From assembly GCF_014360585.1 (NCBI RefSeq), contig NZ_JACIXG010000025.1, forward strand, positions 1 to 61,200: 61,200 bases of DNA. The letters are read 5' to 3'. Within the stretch, counting starts at the first letter, position 1; each line of letters starts with the position of its first letter. This document shows positions 43,319-51,116 of the stretch, one piece after another. This DNA is from Nocardioides sp. (GTDB lineage: Bacteria > Actinomycetota > Actinomycetes > Propionibacteriales > Nocardioidaceae). Position numbers and translations under genes: made by a program. The notes beneath the pieces are model-generated. The model did no database searches. It was not told the DNA's origin and was given only the letters and a program-made list of their open reading frames with translations.

Positions 43319-43353
43319 AGTGCCATTCCCGCTGATTGGGGAGGGGCTCTTGA

Positions 43354-43426
43354 CGGGGCGTAGCGTAGTGGCTAGCGCGCCTGCTTTGGGAGCAGGAGAC
43401 CGCAGGTTCGAGTCCTGTCGCCCCGA
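43354..43426 (+). tRNA. tRNA-Pro(TGG)
   Basis: Acceptor CGGGGCG/CGCCCCG, anticodon stem CCTGC/GCAGG with loop TTTGGGA (anticodon TGG, 43387-43389), T loop TTCGAGT, discriminator A. CCA is not encoded, unlike the neighbouring tRNA-Gly. It lies 70 nt upstream of the tig start. Confidence 0.95.
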
Positions 43427-43496
43427 CATCTTTCTCGAAATTTCATAGCCCCTGCACGCGACATCATTCTCAGAAACAAACGACAGGAGACACCCT

Positions 43497-44894
43497 GTGA
43501 AGAGCGCCGTCGAGACGTTGAGCCCGACCCGGGCCAAGCTGACCGTCGAGGTGCCCTTCGAGGAGCTCAAGCCGAGCCTCGACGCGGCGTACAAGCAGAT
43601 CGCCAAGCAGATCAACGTCCCCGGCTTCCGCCGTGGCAAGGTCCCGCCCCAGGTGATCGACAAGCAGGTCGGCCGCGGTGCGGTGCTCTCCGAGGCGGTC
43701 AACAACGCCCTCCCGCAGATGTACTTCGAAGCCCTCCAAGAGAACTCGCTCGAGCCGCTCGCGCAGCCCGAGATCGAGGTCACCAAGCTCGAGGACAACG
43801 AGACGCTGGAGTTCACCGCCGAGGTCGACATCAAGCCCGAGATCACGCTGCCCGACTACGAGGGCATCGAGGCGAAGGTCGAGGACATCGAGCTCACCGA
43901 CGCTGACGTCGAGGAGCAGATCCAGGCGATGCGCGAGCGCTTCGGCACCCTCAAGGACATCGAGCGCCCCGCCGCCGACGGCGACTTCGTGGTCATCGAC
44001 CTGAAGGCGACCAAGGACGGCGAGGACGTCGACGGCGCCGAGGCCGTCGGGATGAGCTACCAGGTCGGCAAGGGCGGCATGCTCGACGGTCTCGACGAGG
44101 CCCTCACCGGCCTGTCGGCCGGCGAGTCCGCGGACTTCAAGAGCACCCTCGTCGGCGGTGAGCTGGTCGGCCAGGAGGTCGACGTCAACGTCACCGTCAA
44201 CCAGGTGCAGGAGCAGGAGCTCCCGGAGTACGACGACGAGTTCGCCCAGCTCGCCAGCGAGTTCGACACCGTCAAGGAGCTCGAGGAGGACGTTCGCGGC
44301 CGCCTCGGCAACGGCAAGCGCCTCGAGCAGGCCGCTGCCGCCCGCGACGCCGTCCTCGAGGCGCTCCTGGAGAAGGTCGAGATCCCGCTTCCGGAGACCA
44401 TCGTCGCCGACGAGCTCAACGCCCGTCGCGAGGGCATCGAGCAGCAGCTCGGCTTCGCCGGCCTCACCTTCGAGAAGTACCTCGAGGACGAGGAGCAGAC
44501 GATCGAGGAGTTCGAGGCCGACCTCGAGCGCCGCGTTCGTGACGCCGTCGCCGCCCAGCTGATCCTCGACCAGATCGCCAAGGAGAAGGAGATCGGTGTC
44601 GAGCAGCAGGAGCTGACCGAGCACATGATGCGCCGTGCGCAGCAGTCCGGTCAGGACCCGCAGGAGTTCGTCAACCACATGCTCGAGCACAACCACGTGC
44701 CCGAGCTGGTCCAGGAGATCCTGCGCGGCAAGGCGCTCGCCCAGCTGGTCGAGGCCGCCACGGTCGTCGACGAGTCCGGCAACCACGTCGAGCTGAAGAA
44801 CCTCCGTCCTGACGGCACCATCGGCGAGCCCGAGGCAGAGGCCGCCGACGAGAGCGACGAGAGCGACGAGGCCGCCGAGAAGGCTGACGCCTGA
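43497..44894 (+). CDS. tig: Trigger factor (ribosome-associated chaperone)
   Basis: Ribosome-bound folding chaperone and prolyl isomerase. The 465-residue protein has the N-terminal ribosome-docking domain with GFRRGKVPPQ (about 41-50), a FKBP-type PPIase domain (about 155-240, DGDFVVIDLKATKDGE) and the C-terminal helical chaperone domain, ending in an acidic EAEAADESDESDEA tail. GTG start with AGGAGA upstream. It heads the tig-clpP1-clpP2-clpX neighbourhood. Confidence 0.97.
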   Translation: MKSAVETLSPTRAKLTVEVPFEELKPSLDAAYKQIAKQINVPGFRRGKVPPQVIDKQVGRGAVLSEAVNNALPQMYFEALQENSLEPLAQPEIEVTKLEDNETLEFTAEVDIKPEITLPDYEGIEAKVEDIELTDADVEEQIQAMRERFGTLKDIERPAADGDFVVIDLKATKDGEDVDGAEAVGMSYQVGKGGMLDGLDEALTGLSAGESADFKSTLVGGELVGQEVDVNVTVNQVQEQELPEYDDEFAQLASEFDTVKELEEDVRGRLGNGKRLEQAAAARDAVLEALLEKVEIPLPETIVADELNARREGIEQQLGFAGLTFEKYLEDEEQTIEEFEADLERRVRDAVAAQLILDQIAKEKEIGVEQQELTEHMMRRAQQSGQDPQEFVNHMLEHNHVPELVQEILRGKALAQLVEAATVVDESGNHVELKNLRPDGTIGEPEAEAADESDESDEAAEKADA

Positions 44895-44909
44895 GCATCA
44901 GACGTACGC

Positions 44910-44947
44910 CGCCCCTGCCCGATCCGGGCAGGGGCGGTTTCGTCTGT
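44910..44947 (+). terminator. Terminator after tig
   Basis: A 13-bp perfect stem (44910-44922 with 44926-44938), ATC loop, then TTTCGTCT. Confidence 0.8.
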
Positions 44948-44990
44948 GACGCCTGGTGGATGGAGCCTGGCGGATCTACTGCTGGCGGAT

Positions 44991-45770
44991 CTACTGGGAG
45001 TCGTAGTTGTCCGTCGGGGCTCCCGAGACCTCCAGGCGCTTGGCTGCACAGTCGGTCCGGGACAGGCCCTGCTCGACGCACCACTCCAGCGCGGGCCCGG
45101 AGGTGTCGCTGGGATAGGGCACGACGACGGCGTACATCCCCGGCTTCACGTACGAGCTGGGCCACTCGCCGGTGTCGAGGAGCAGCACGTCGGGGTGGTC
45201 GGTCTTGATCTCCTGGTAGCGGTTCAGCGCCTTGTGCCAGTCGGCGTCGCCGCCGTCGCCTGCGCCGACCGCCGCGAGCTGGGGGATCCAGCTGCCGATG
45301 AGCTTGCTGGCGGCCTCGGTGTCGAGGCGGGAGATCCGGAGCAGCTGGTTCTCGGGAGGGGCGTTCGGATCCAGGGTTGGCTCGCCCAATGGGGTGCGCG
45401 AAGGCTTGCTCGCGGGCTCGCTCCCGGCGGGGTCGGTCGAAGGGTTCGCCTCGGGTCGTGCGGGGTCGACCCCGTCCTTGCCGAAGATGAACCCGAGTGC
45501 CCCGGCCACGAGCACGAGCACCGCGATCACGGTCAGGATCGCGGCGGTGCGGCCCTTGCGTCCTGCCGGAGGTGGCGGGGGAGCGTCGTCGAAGAAGAAG
45601 CCGCGCGTGCTCCGCGGGGTGGCGGTCTCGTCGCTGATCTCGTCCACGAAGAGCGGGCGGTGGGGCTCCGGGGGAGCCAGCAGCGGAGCGCCGCAGCCGA
45701 TGCAGTAGATGGCCCCGGGAACCCGCGAATCACCGCACGACGGGCAGTGTGACTCCAACTCGTCGCCCAC
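44991..45770 (-). CDS. Zinc-ribbon membrane protein of unknown function
   Basis: A 259-residue protein with an N-terminal zinc ribbon (CPSCGDSRVPGAIYCIGCG, Cys at about 9, 12, 23, 26), a Pro-rich linker, one membrane helix (about 75-97, TAAILTVIAVLVLVAGALGFIFG), a Pro/Ser/Thr external linker, and a folded external domain (about 135-259) with two cysteines. The layout suggests a cytoplasmic metal module joined to an extracellular sensor or binding domain. No family function is known to me. Confidence 0.75.
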   Translation of the reverse strand: MGDELESHCPSCGDSRVPGAIYCIGCGAPLLAPPEPHRPLFVDEISDETATPRSTRGFFFDDAPPPPPAGRKGRTAAILTVIAVLVLVAGALGFIFGKDGVDPARPEANPSTDPAGSEPASKPSRTPLGEPTLDPNAPPENQLLRISRLDTEAASKLIGSWIPQLAAVGAGDGGDADWHKALNRYQEIKTDHPDVLLLDTGEWPSSYVKPGMYAVVVPYPSDTSGPALEWCVEQGLSRTDCAAKRLEVSGAPTDNYDSQ

Positions 45771-45967
45771 TGACCGACACCCCCTTCCCAGTCCGACGGT
45801 AACCCGTGAAGACCGCCATCGTCACGCAACATCCGTAACAACAGCATCACAGACACCATACGCGCGAGTGAACGCAAACGTACGGAATGCGGGTGGTGCG
45901 ATGTGATCTGAGGCACAGACGCGCCTGTCAGGCGGCACAGGTGAGTCCTCCGCCCGGGCTCAGGCTC

Positions 45968-45973
45968 TACGCT
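45968..45973 (+). promoter_or_regulatory. Predicted -10 box for leaderless alpha/beta-fold gene
   Basis: TACGCT ends 7 nt before the GTG at 45981; no ribosome site. Confidence 0.45.
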
Positions 45974-45980
45974 TCCAAGC

Positions 45981-46991
45981 GTGAGCTCCAGTCCCGAGAC
46001 CGTCCGCGCCGTGGTCCTCAACGTCGAGGACACCCCGGTGGACCCCGAAGCCGAGGAGCAGCTCGATCGCGGTCAGGGCAGGGTGGCCGGCCTCGTCGGT
46101 CTGGCGAGGTTCGCCTGGCGCATCACCGCCTTCGCGCGGCGTCCGTTCGTGGCCCCGTTCGCGCTCGCGACCCCGATCGTCCGCGGCGTCGCCGGCACCG
46201 AGTCCGGGCCGGCTGTCGCGGTGCGCCATGACGGCCGCACGGTCAGCGCGCGGGAGTGGGCCGCTGCGCACCAGCTCGCCGGGGCGAGCCCTCGGGTCCT
46301 GGTCCTGGTCCCGCCGTCGGGCAAGGACGAGACGGTGTGGGACGAAGGCTCCCAGGCGACCGGTGCGACGTACGCCGATCGGCTCGCCGAGCTGCTCGGC
46401 TGGCTGCCGCTGCACCTGCATGTGTCGGCCGGCACCAAGTCGGTCTCCGCCGCGGTCGCGCTCAGCAGCCGGATCCAGGAGTGCTTAGACGCCCTGGCGG
46501 CGGAGCCGCACAGCGATGCCGCCGGCTCACCGCGCATCGTCCTGGTCGGGTACGCCGGCGGTGGTCTGATCGCCCGCAACGCGCTCGGGGTGGCCACCCC
46601 TGGAGCCCGGCCATGGACGACGTACGTCTCTGAGCTGATCGCGCTCGGCACGACTCCCTATGCGGTCACTTCCGCTCCGATCTCGCGCGGGGTCGGCAAG
46701 CAGATCGACGAGCATCTGGCCGGGATCGCGGTGGTCGGGCCGGACGAGGCGATGCTGCCGCCGCGGCCGGACGTGGACTATCTGCTGGTCACCGACAAGG
46801 CGACCTCGCGGCCCAACCGGGTCGGGCGCCTCTTCGGGGAGATGCTGTGGTGGCGACACAAGACCCCGCTGCGGTCGCGACGGGTGCGTGACCTGTTCCC
46901 GACCGCGGAGCGCTTCACCCTCTCGACCGCCGAGACGCCGCTGTCGAACCACCCGGCGGTGCACGACGCCCTGCTGCGCTGGCTCGCCTAG
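45981..46991 (+). CDS. Alpha/beta-hydrolase-fold protein, nucleophile missing
   Basis: A 336-residue protein with the fold signs of a PGAP1/lipase-like hydrolase: [17 protein letters not shown] (oxyanion strand), a nucleophile-elbow segment [17 protein letters not shown], and a C-terminal [15 protein letters not shown] that holds the expected histidine. At the elbow the usual GxSxG reads GYAGG, so the serine is replaced by alanine and hydrolysis is unlikely. The N-terminal 70 residues include an amphipathic stretch that may touch the membrane. It precedes clpP1 by 136 nt. Confidence 0.72.
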   Translation: MSSSPETVRAVVLNVEDTPVDPEAEEQLDRGQGRVAGLVGLARFAWRITAFARRPFVAPFALATPIVRGVAGTESGPAVAVRHDGRTVSAREWAAAHQLAGASPRVLVLVPPSGKDETVWDEGSQATGATYADRLAELLGWLPLHLHVSAGTKSVSAAVALSSRIQECLDALAAEPHSDAAGSPRIVLVGYAGGGLIARNALGVATPGARPWTTYVSELIALGTTPYAVTSAPISRGVGKQIDEHLAGIAVVGPDEAMLPPRPDVDYLLVTDKATSRPNRVGRLFGEMLWWRHKTPLRSRRVRDLFPTAERFTLSTAETPLSNHPAVHDALLRWLA

Positions 46992-47058
46992 CGCGGCACT
47001 CGCGCTCCTTCCGGCTCCGGCGCGCTGCGCCGATTGCGGAGCAATCGCCAACAGCACA

Positions 47059-47076
47059 GTTCTGCCGTCGGCGAAC
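47059..47076 (+). promoter_or_regulatory. Candidate ClgR-type operator upstream of clpP1
   Basis: GTTCTGCCGTCGGCGAAC, an 18-bp imperfect palindrome with a perfect right half GCGAAC, fits the GTTCGC-N6-GCGAAC form of ClgR sites that control clpP1P2 in other actinobacteria, except at two left-half positions. It is centred about 60 nt before the start. Confidence 0.45.
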
Positions 47077-47093
47077 AACGGCACACCAGCCGT

Positions 47094-47120
47094 GGAACAA
47101 CTGGCTTCGGCGGCTAGTGT
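47094..47120 (+). promoter_or_regulatory. Candidate clpP1 promoter (two overlapping types)
   Basis: TAGTGT (47115-47120) ends 7 nt before the GTG and predicts a leaderless mRNA. GGAAC (47094-47098) with an 18-nt gap to GTGT (47117) also resembles an ECF/SigH-type stress promoter. Confidence 0.4.
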
Positions 47121-47127
47121 CGATCCT

Positions 47128-47796
47128 GTGAACATCGACTCCAGCGCGGCTGACGCTCACGCCGGTGCCCCAGGGCTCTCCCCGAGCCTGGGCGGCAACG
47201 GCGGTGGTCTGAGCCTTCTCGACGACAACATCTACACCCGACTGCTGCGGGAGCGCATCGTCTTCCTCGGCTCCGAGGTCCGTGACGCGAACGCGAACGC
47301 GATCTGCGCGCAGCTCCTGCTGCTCTCCGCTGAGGACCCGGAGGCCGACATCTTCCTCCACATCAACTCGCCCGGTGGCTCGGTGGATGCCGGCATGGCC
47401 ATCTACGACACGATGAACTACATCCCCAACGATGTCGCCACCGTCGGCATGGGGCTGGCCGCCTCGATGGGGCAGTTCCTGCTCTGCGCCGGCGCGAAGG
47501 GCAAGCGCTACGCGCTTCCCCACGCCCGGATCATGATGCACCAGCCCTCCTCGGGCATGGGTGGATCGGCCTCGGACATCAAGATCCAGGCCCAGCAGTC
47601 GCTGCACATCAAGAAGGTGCTGCTCGATCTGATCAGCGAGCACACCGGTCAGAGTGTCGAGCAGGTGACTGTCGACGCCGACCGCGACCGCTGGTTCACC
47701 GCTGCCGAGGCGCTCGACTACGGCCTGGTCGACCAGGTGATCCGGAGTGCCAAGGAAGCCTCTGACGAGGGCCGCCCCGCCCACAAGAAGGACTGA
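47128..47796 (+). CDS. clpP1: ATP-dependent Clp protease proteolytic subunit ClpP1
   Basis: Serine protease subunit of the Clp complex. The 222-residue protein has the catalytic triad S113 (GLAASMGQF), H138 (MMHQPSSG) and D187 (DRDRWF). An N-terminal extension of about 30 Gly/Ala-rich residues precedes the [16 protein letters not shown] core and is likely processed. The GTG at 47128 follows a TAGTGT box by 7 nt. clpP2 follows after four bases; actinobacterial ClpP1 and ClpP2 form one mixed tetradecamer. Confidence 0.96.
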   Translation: MNIDSSAADAHAGAPGLSPSLGGNGGGLSLLDDNIYTRLLRERIVFLGSEVRDANANAICAQLLLLSAEDPEADIFLHINSPGGSVDAGMAIYDTMNYIPNDVATVGMGLAASMGQFLLCAGAKGKRYALPHARIMMHQPSSGMGGSASDIKIQAQQSLHIKKVLLDLISEHTGQSVEQVTVDADRDRWFTAAEALDYGLVDQVIRSAKEASDEGRPAHKKD

Positions 47797-47800
47797 CGAC

Positions 47801-48406
47801 ATGAACTACTACATCCCGCAGTGGGAGGAGCGTACGTCTTACGGCGTGCGCCGGATCGACCCCTACGCCAAGCTCTTCGAGGACCGGATCATCTACCTGG
47901 GCACCCCGATCAGCGACGATGTCGCCAACGCGGTCATCGCCCAGCTGCTCTGCCTGCAGTCGATGAACCCGGACCAGGACATCTCGATCTACATCAACAG
48001 CCCGGGTGGCTCGTTCACCGCCTGCACCGCGATCTACGACACGATGCAGTTCATCAAGCCGGACGTGCAGACCGTCTGCATCGGCCAAGCCGCCTCGGCG
48101 GCCGCGATCCTGCTCGGCGCGGGCACGCACGGCAAGCGGATGGCGCTTCCCAACAGCCGCATCCTGATTCACCAGCCGTACACCGAGGGCACCTTCGGCC
48201 AGACCTCCGACATCGAGATCCAGGCCAACGAGATCCTCCGGATGCGCGAGCTGCTGGAGAAGATGATCGCCGACCACAGCGGCAAGTCGATGGACGAGGT
48301 CAGCCACGACATCGAGCGCGACAAGATCCTCACCGCCGCTCAGGCAGTGGAGTACGGCCTGATCGACTCGGTCCTCGAGTCGCTCAAGACGCCGGCGCTC
48401 GTTTGA
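47801..48406 (+). CDS. clpP2: ATP-dependent Clp protease proteolytic subunit ClpP2
   Basis: Second ClpP subunit, 201 residues, with S99 (GQAASAAAILLG), H124 (LIHQPYTEG) and D174 (ERDKIL). The two paralogues have different residues after the catalytic serine (MGQF in ClpP1, AAAI in ClpP2), which marks distinct substrate pockets. ATG 4 nt after the clpP1 stop. Confidence 0.96.
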   Translation: MNYYIPQWEERTSYGVRRIDPYAKLFEDRIIYLGTPISDDVANAVIAQLLCLQSMNPDQDISIYINSPGGSFTACTAIYDTMQFIKPDVQTVCIGQAASAAAILLGAGTHGKRMALPNSRILIHQPYTEGTFGQTSDIEIQANEILRMRELLEKMIADHSGKSMDEVSHDIERDKILTAAQAVEYGLIDSVLESLKTPALV

Positions 48407-48414
48407 CCCTCGGG

Positions 48415-48451
48415 CCCCGCGCCGCTCCCACATCGAAGGCGCGGCGCGGGG
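48415..48451 (+). terminator. Hairpin between clpP2 and clpX
   Basis: An 11-bp perfect GC stem (48415-48425 with 48441-48451) with a 15-nt loop, without a T run. It may end or attenuate the clpP1P2 transcript. Confidence 0.5.
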
Positions 48452-48505
48452 TACCGTCAGTAATTATTCGGACCTAGCAGTCAAGTCGGGGAAGGAAGGC
48501 CACTC

Positions 48506-49798
48506 GTGGCACGCATCGGCGACGGAGGTGACCTGCTGAAGTGCTCCTTCTGCGGGAAGAGCCAGAAACAGGTCAAGAAGCTCATCGCGGGTCCCGGCGT
48601 GTACATCTGCGACGAGTGCATCGATCTCTGCAACGAGATCATCGAGGAGGAGCTCAACGAGGGCTCCGAGGTGGAGATCGCCGACCTCCCCAAGCCGAAG
48701 GAGATCTTCGACTTCCTCAACTCCTACGTCATCGGTCAGGAGCAGGCGAAGAAGTCGCTCGCGGTGGCGGTCTACAACCACTACAAGCGCGTCCAGGCCG
48801 GTCTGCAGCCCGGAGGCCCGCAGGGCCCCGGCAAGCACGCCAAGGAGGAGCAGGTCGAGGTCGCCAAGTCCAACATCTTGGTGATCGGCCCGACCGGGTG
48901 CGGCAAGACCTATCTGGCGCAGACGCTGGCTCGGATGCTCAATGTCCCGTTCGCGATCGCGGATGCCACCGCGCTGACCGAGGCCGGGTACGTCGGTGAG
49001 GACGTCGAGAACATCCTCCTCAAGCTGATCCAGGCCGCCGACTACGACGTCAAGAAGGCCGAGACCGGCATCATCTACATCGACGAGATCGACAAGGTGG
49101 CCCGCAAGGCGGAGAACCCCTCGATCACGCGCGACGTCTCCGGTGAGGGCGTGCAGCAGGCGCTGCTGAAGATCATCGAGGGCACCACCGCCTCGGTGCC
49201 GCCGCAGGGTGGCCGCAAGCACCCGCACCAGGAGTTCATCCAGATCGACACCACCAACATCCTCTTCGTGGTGGGCGGTGCCTTCGCCGGTCTGGAGCAC
49301 ATCATCGAGCAGCGCGTCGGCAAGAAGACCCTCGGCTTCACCGCCGAGGTGCGCGGCAAGGCCGAGAAGGAGTCCGAGGACCTCCTCAAGCTCGTTCGCC
49401 CCGAGGATCTGACCAAGTTCGGGCTGATCCCGGAGTTCATCGGCCGGCTGCCGTTGATCGCGAGCGTCGAGAAGCTCGACCAGGCTGCGCTGGTGCAGAT
49501 CCTGACGGAGCCGCGCAACGCGCTGGTCAAGCAGTACCAGAAGCTCTTCGACCTCGACGGCGTCGACCTCGAGTTCACCGAGGACGCGATCACCGCCATC
49601 GCCGACAAGGCCCTCGAGCGCGGCACCGGCGCCCGTGGCCTGCGGGCGATCATCGAGGAGGTCCTCCTCTACGTGATGTACGACGTGCCCTCCCGCGGCG
49701 ACGTCGGCAAGGTGATCGTCACCCGCGAGGTGGTCGACGACGGCGAGATGCCGACGCTCGTGACTCGCGAGAAGGAGACCAAGAAGAAGTCGGCCTAG
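48506..49798 (+). CDS. clpX: ATP-dependent Clp protease ATPase subunit ClpX
   Basis: AAA+ unfoldase that feeds substrates to ClpP1P2. The 430-residue protein has the zinc-binding domain C13, C16, C35, C38 (CSFC...CDEC), Walker A GPTGCGKT, the pore loop GYVGED, Walker [10 protein letters not shown], and the IGF-type ClpP-docking region [19 protein letters not shown] start with GGAAGGAAGG about 8 nt upstream, a conventional ribosome site. Confidence 0.97.
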   Translation: MARIGDGGDLLKCSFCGKSQKQVKKLIAGPGVYICDECIDLCNEIIEEELNEGSEVEIADLPKPKEIFDFLNSYVIGQEQAKKSLAVAVYNHYKRVQAGLQPGGPQGPGKHAKEEQVEVAKSNILVIGPTGCGKTYLAQTLARMLNVPFAIADATALTEAGYVGEDVENILLKLIQAADYDVKKAETGIIYIDEIDKVARKAENPSITRDVSGEGVQQALLKIIEGTTASVPPQGGRKHPHQEFIQIDTTNILFVVGGAFAGLEHIIEQRVGKKTLGFTAEVRGKAEKESEDLLKLVRPEDLTKFGLIPEFIGRLPLIASVEKLDQAALVQILTEPRNALVKQYQKLFDLDGVDLEFTEDAITAIADKALERGTGARGLRAIIEEVLLYVMYDVPSRGDVGKVIVTREVVDDGEMPTLVTREKETKKKSA

Positions 49799-49942
49799 AC
49801 CCGGGACTCGAGAGTCACGGCCCTAGTCCGTTTGGGTCATTTCCGCCGTCCGGGTCGTTATCGGCCCGGGCGGTCGGACACAATACGCACTGATGATCAT
49901 CTGTACCTTTACAGGTCCGTCACTCGGTAGGGAAGTGGGCAC

Positions 49943-50863
49943 GTGAGGTTCCAGAGGGGCCCGGTGATGGCCTATGCCGCCGTGGTGCTCATCGGCCTGC
50001 TCGTCATCATCCAGACCCTCAGCCCGGACGTCTCCTCGTTGCACCGAGTGCCGCGTACTCTCTCGGGCCAGGCCGAGTTCACCGTGATCCCGCCGGCGCC
50101 TTCTGCCGGCGTCTCCGGGGTGTCCAAGATTCCCAGCGCCGCGGCGGAGGAGAACGGGGACACCGGCCAGGGCGCCGCCGCTGAGCCCGATGAGCAGGCG
50201 GAGAAGAAGCCGGAGAAGGCGCCGCCCGCGCCGCCGGCCGAGCAGCAGCCCGACGCGCCGTCCCCCGACCAGCCGGCGGAGCCGGCTGACCCCGGTGGGG
50301 ACGAGGGCGGGGCGAAGCCGCCTACGCTGGTGCCGCCCGTGGGGCCGATCCCCGGCATCATGGCGCCGCTGCTGTGGCCGTTCGTGGCCGAGAAGGACGC
50401 CAGACCGGTCGACCAGGCCGTGCCGATGTTCCTGCAGCAGCTGCTCGCCGCCGAGGCCGGCGTCCCGGTCGAGTCGCTTCCGATGAAGGACCCGAAGGAC
50501 GCCCGAGAGGCGGAGGAGTCGACCGGAGAGTCGAAGGAGCCCGCCCCGAAGCCGGACGGGCCGGGCTCCGAGGCCGAGCGGATCGTGGAGGGCGTCTGCG
50601 AGCTCACCGCAGCGATCGCCGAGGACCTCAAGGAGCTGCCGGGGGCGAGCGAGGCTCCCGAGCCGCGGGCCACGCCGGAGTGCGGCGAGGCGTGCACTGA
50701 GCCGAAGACACCGGTAGGGTCGTCGCCCGCAGCCGACCCTGAGGCCTCTACCGATTCCGCCGAGCCGTCCGACGCTGAGACGACGGAGCCGCCGGAGCGG
50801 TCGGAGCAGCCGAAGGACGGCAGCAAGGACGAGAAGACTTGCGCCGAGAAGTCGGTGCAGTAG
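49943..50863 (+). CDS. Hypothetical membrane-anchored acidic Pro/Glu-rich protein
   Basis: A 306-residue protein with an N-terminal membrane anchor or uncleaved signal (about 9-27) and a long external region rich in Pro, Glu and Ala. A short hydrophobic patch GPIPGIMAPLLWPFVAEKDA (about 135-153) interrupts it, and four or five cysteines lie in the last third (VCELTAAIAED, ECGEACTEP, KTCAEK). No known domain. GTG start with GGGAAG upstream. A small CTGTA/TACAG inverted repeat (49901-49914) precedes it. Confidence 0.65.
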   Translation: MRFQRGPVMAYAAVVLIGLLVIIQTLSPDVSSLHRVPRTLSGQAEFTVIPPAPSAGVSGVSKIPSAAAEENGDTGQGAAAEPDEQAEKKPEKAPPAPPAEQQPDAPSPDQPAEPADPGGDEGGAKPPTLVPPVGPIPGIMAPLLWPFVAEKDARPVDQAVPMFLQQLLAAEAGVPVESLPMKDPKDAREAEESTGESKEPAPKPDGPGSEAERIVEGVCELTAAIAEDLKELPGASEAPEPRATPECGEACTEPKTPVGSSPAADPEASTDSAEPSDAETTEPPERSEQPKDGSKDEKTCAEKSVQ

Positions 50864-50948
50864 AGATCACTCCGATGGCGACCAGCACCACGCCAGAGTG
50901 ACCGGCCGAGCGAGTCCCCCCGGGCGCTTGGTCGGAGTGAGGGACGAG

Positions 50949-50983
50949 GCAGGCCCCGGACCGCATCGCGGTCCGGGGCCTGC
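50949..50983. terminator. Strong terminator between convergent genes
   Basis: A 16-bp perfect stem (50949-50964 with 50968-50983) with ATC loop, between 49943-50863 and the end of valS. Confidence 0.8.
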
Positions 50984-51047
50984 TCCGTTCGTTCTGATTC
51001 CGTCGGTGCCTCAGGCCTCCTCGGGGACCTCCGCCAGCGGTGGATTT

Positions 51048-51105
51048 GATCTCGACACGCGGGTTCGCGGCTTCGCAAGCTCAGCCGCGCCGCTGCTCGA
51101 TCTCC
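51048..51105. repeat. Single short palindromic repeat near valS 3' end
   Basis: GATCTCGACACGCGGG...CTGCTCGATCTCC encloses an internal hairpin and resembles, in reverse, the repeat unit at 38115-38160. Confidence 0.5.
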
Positions 51106-51116
51106 TCCACCTGGAA

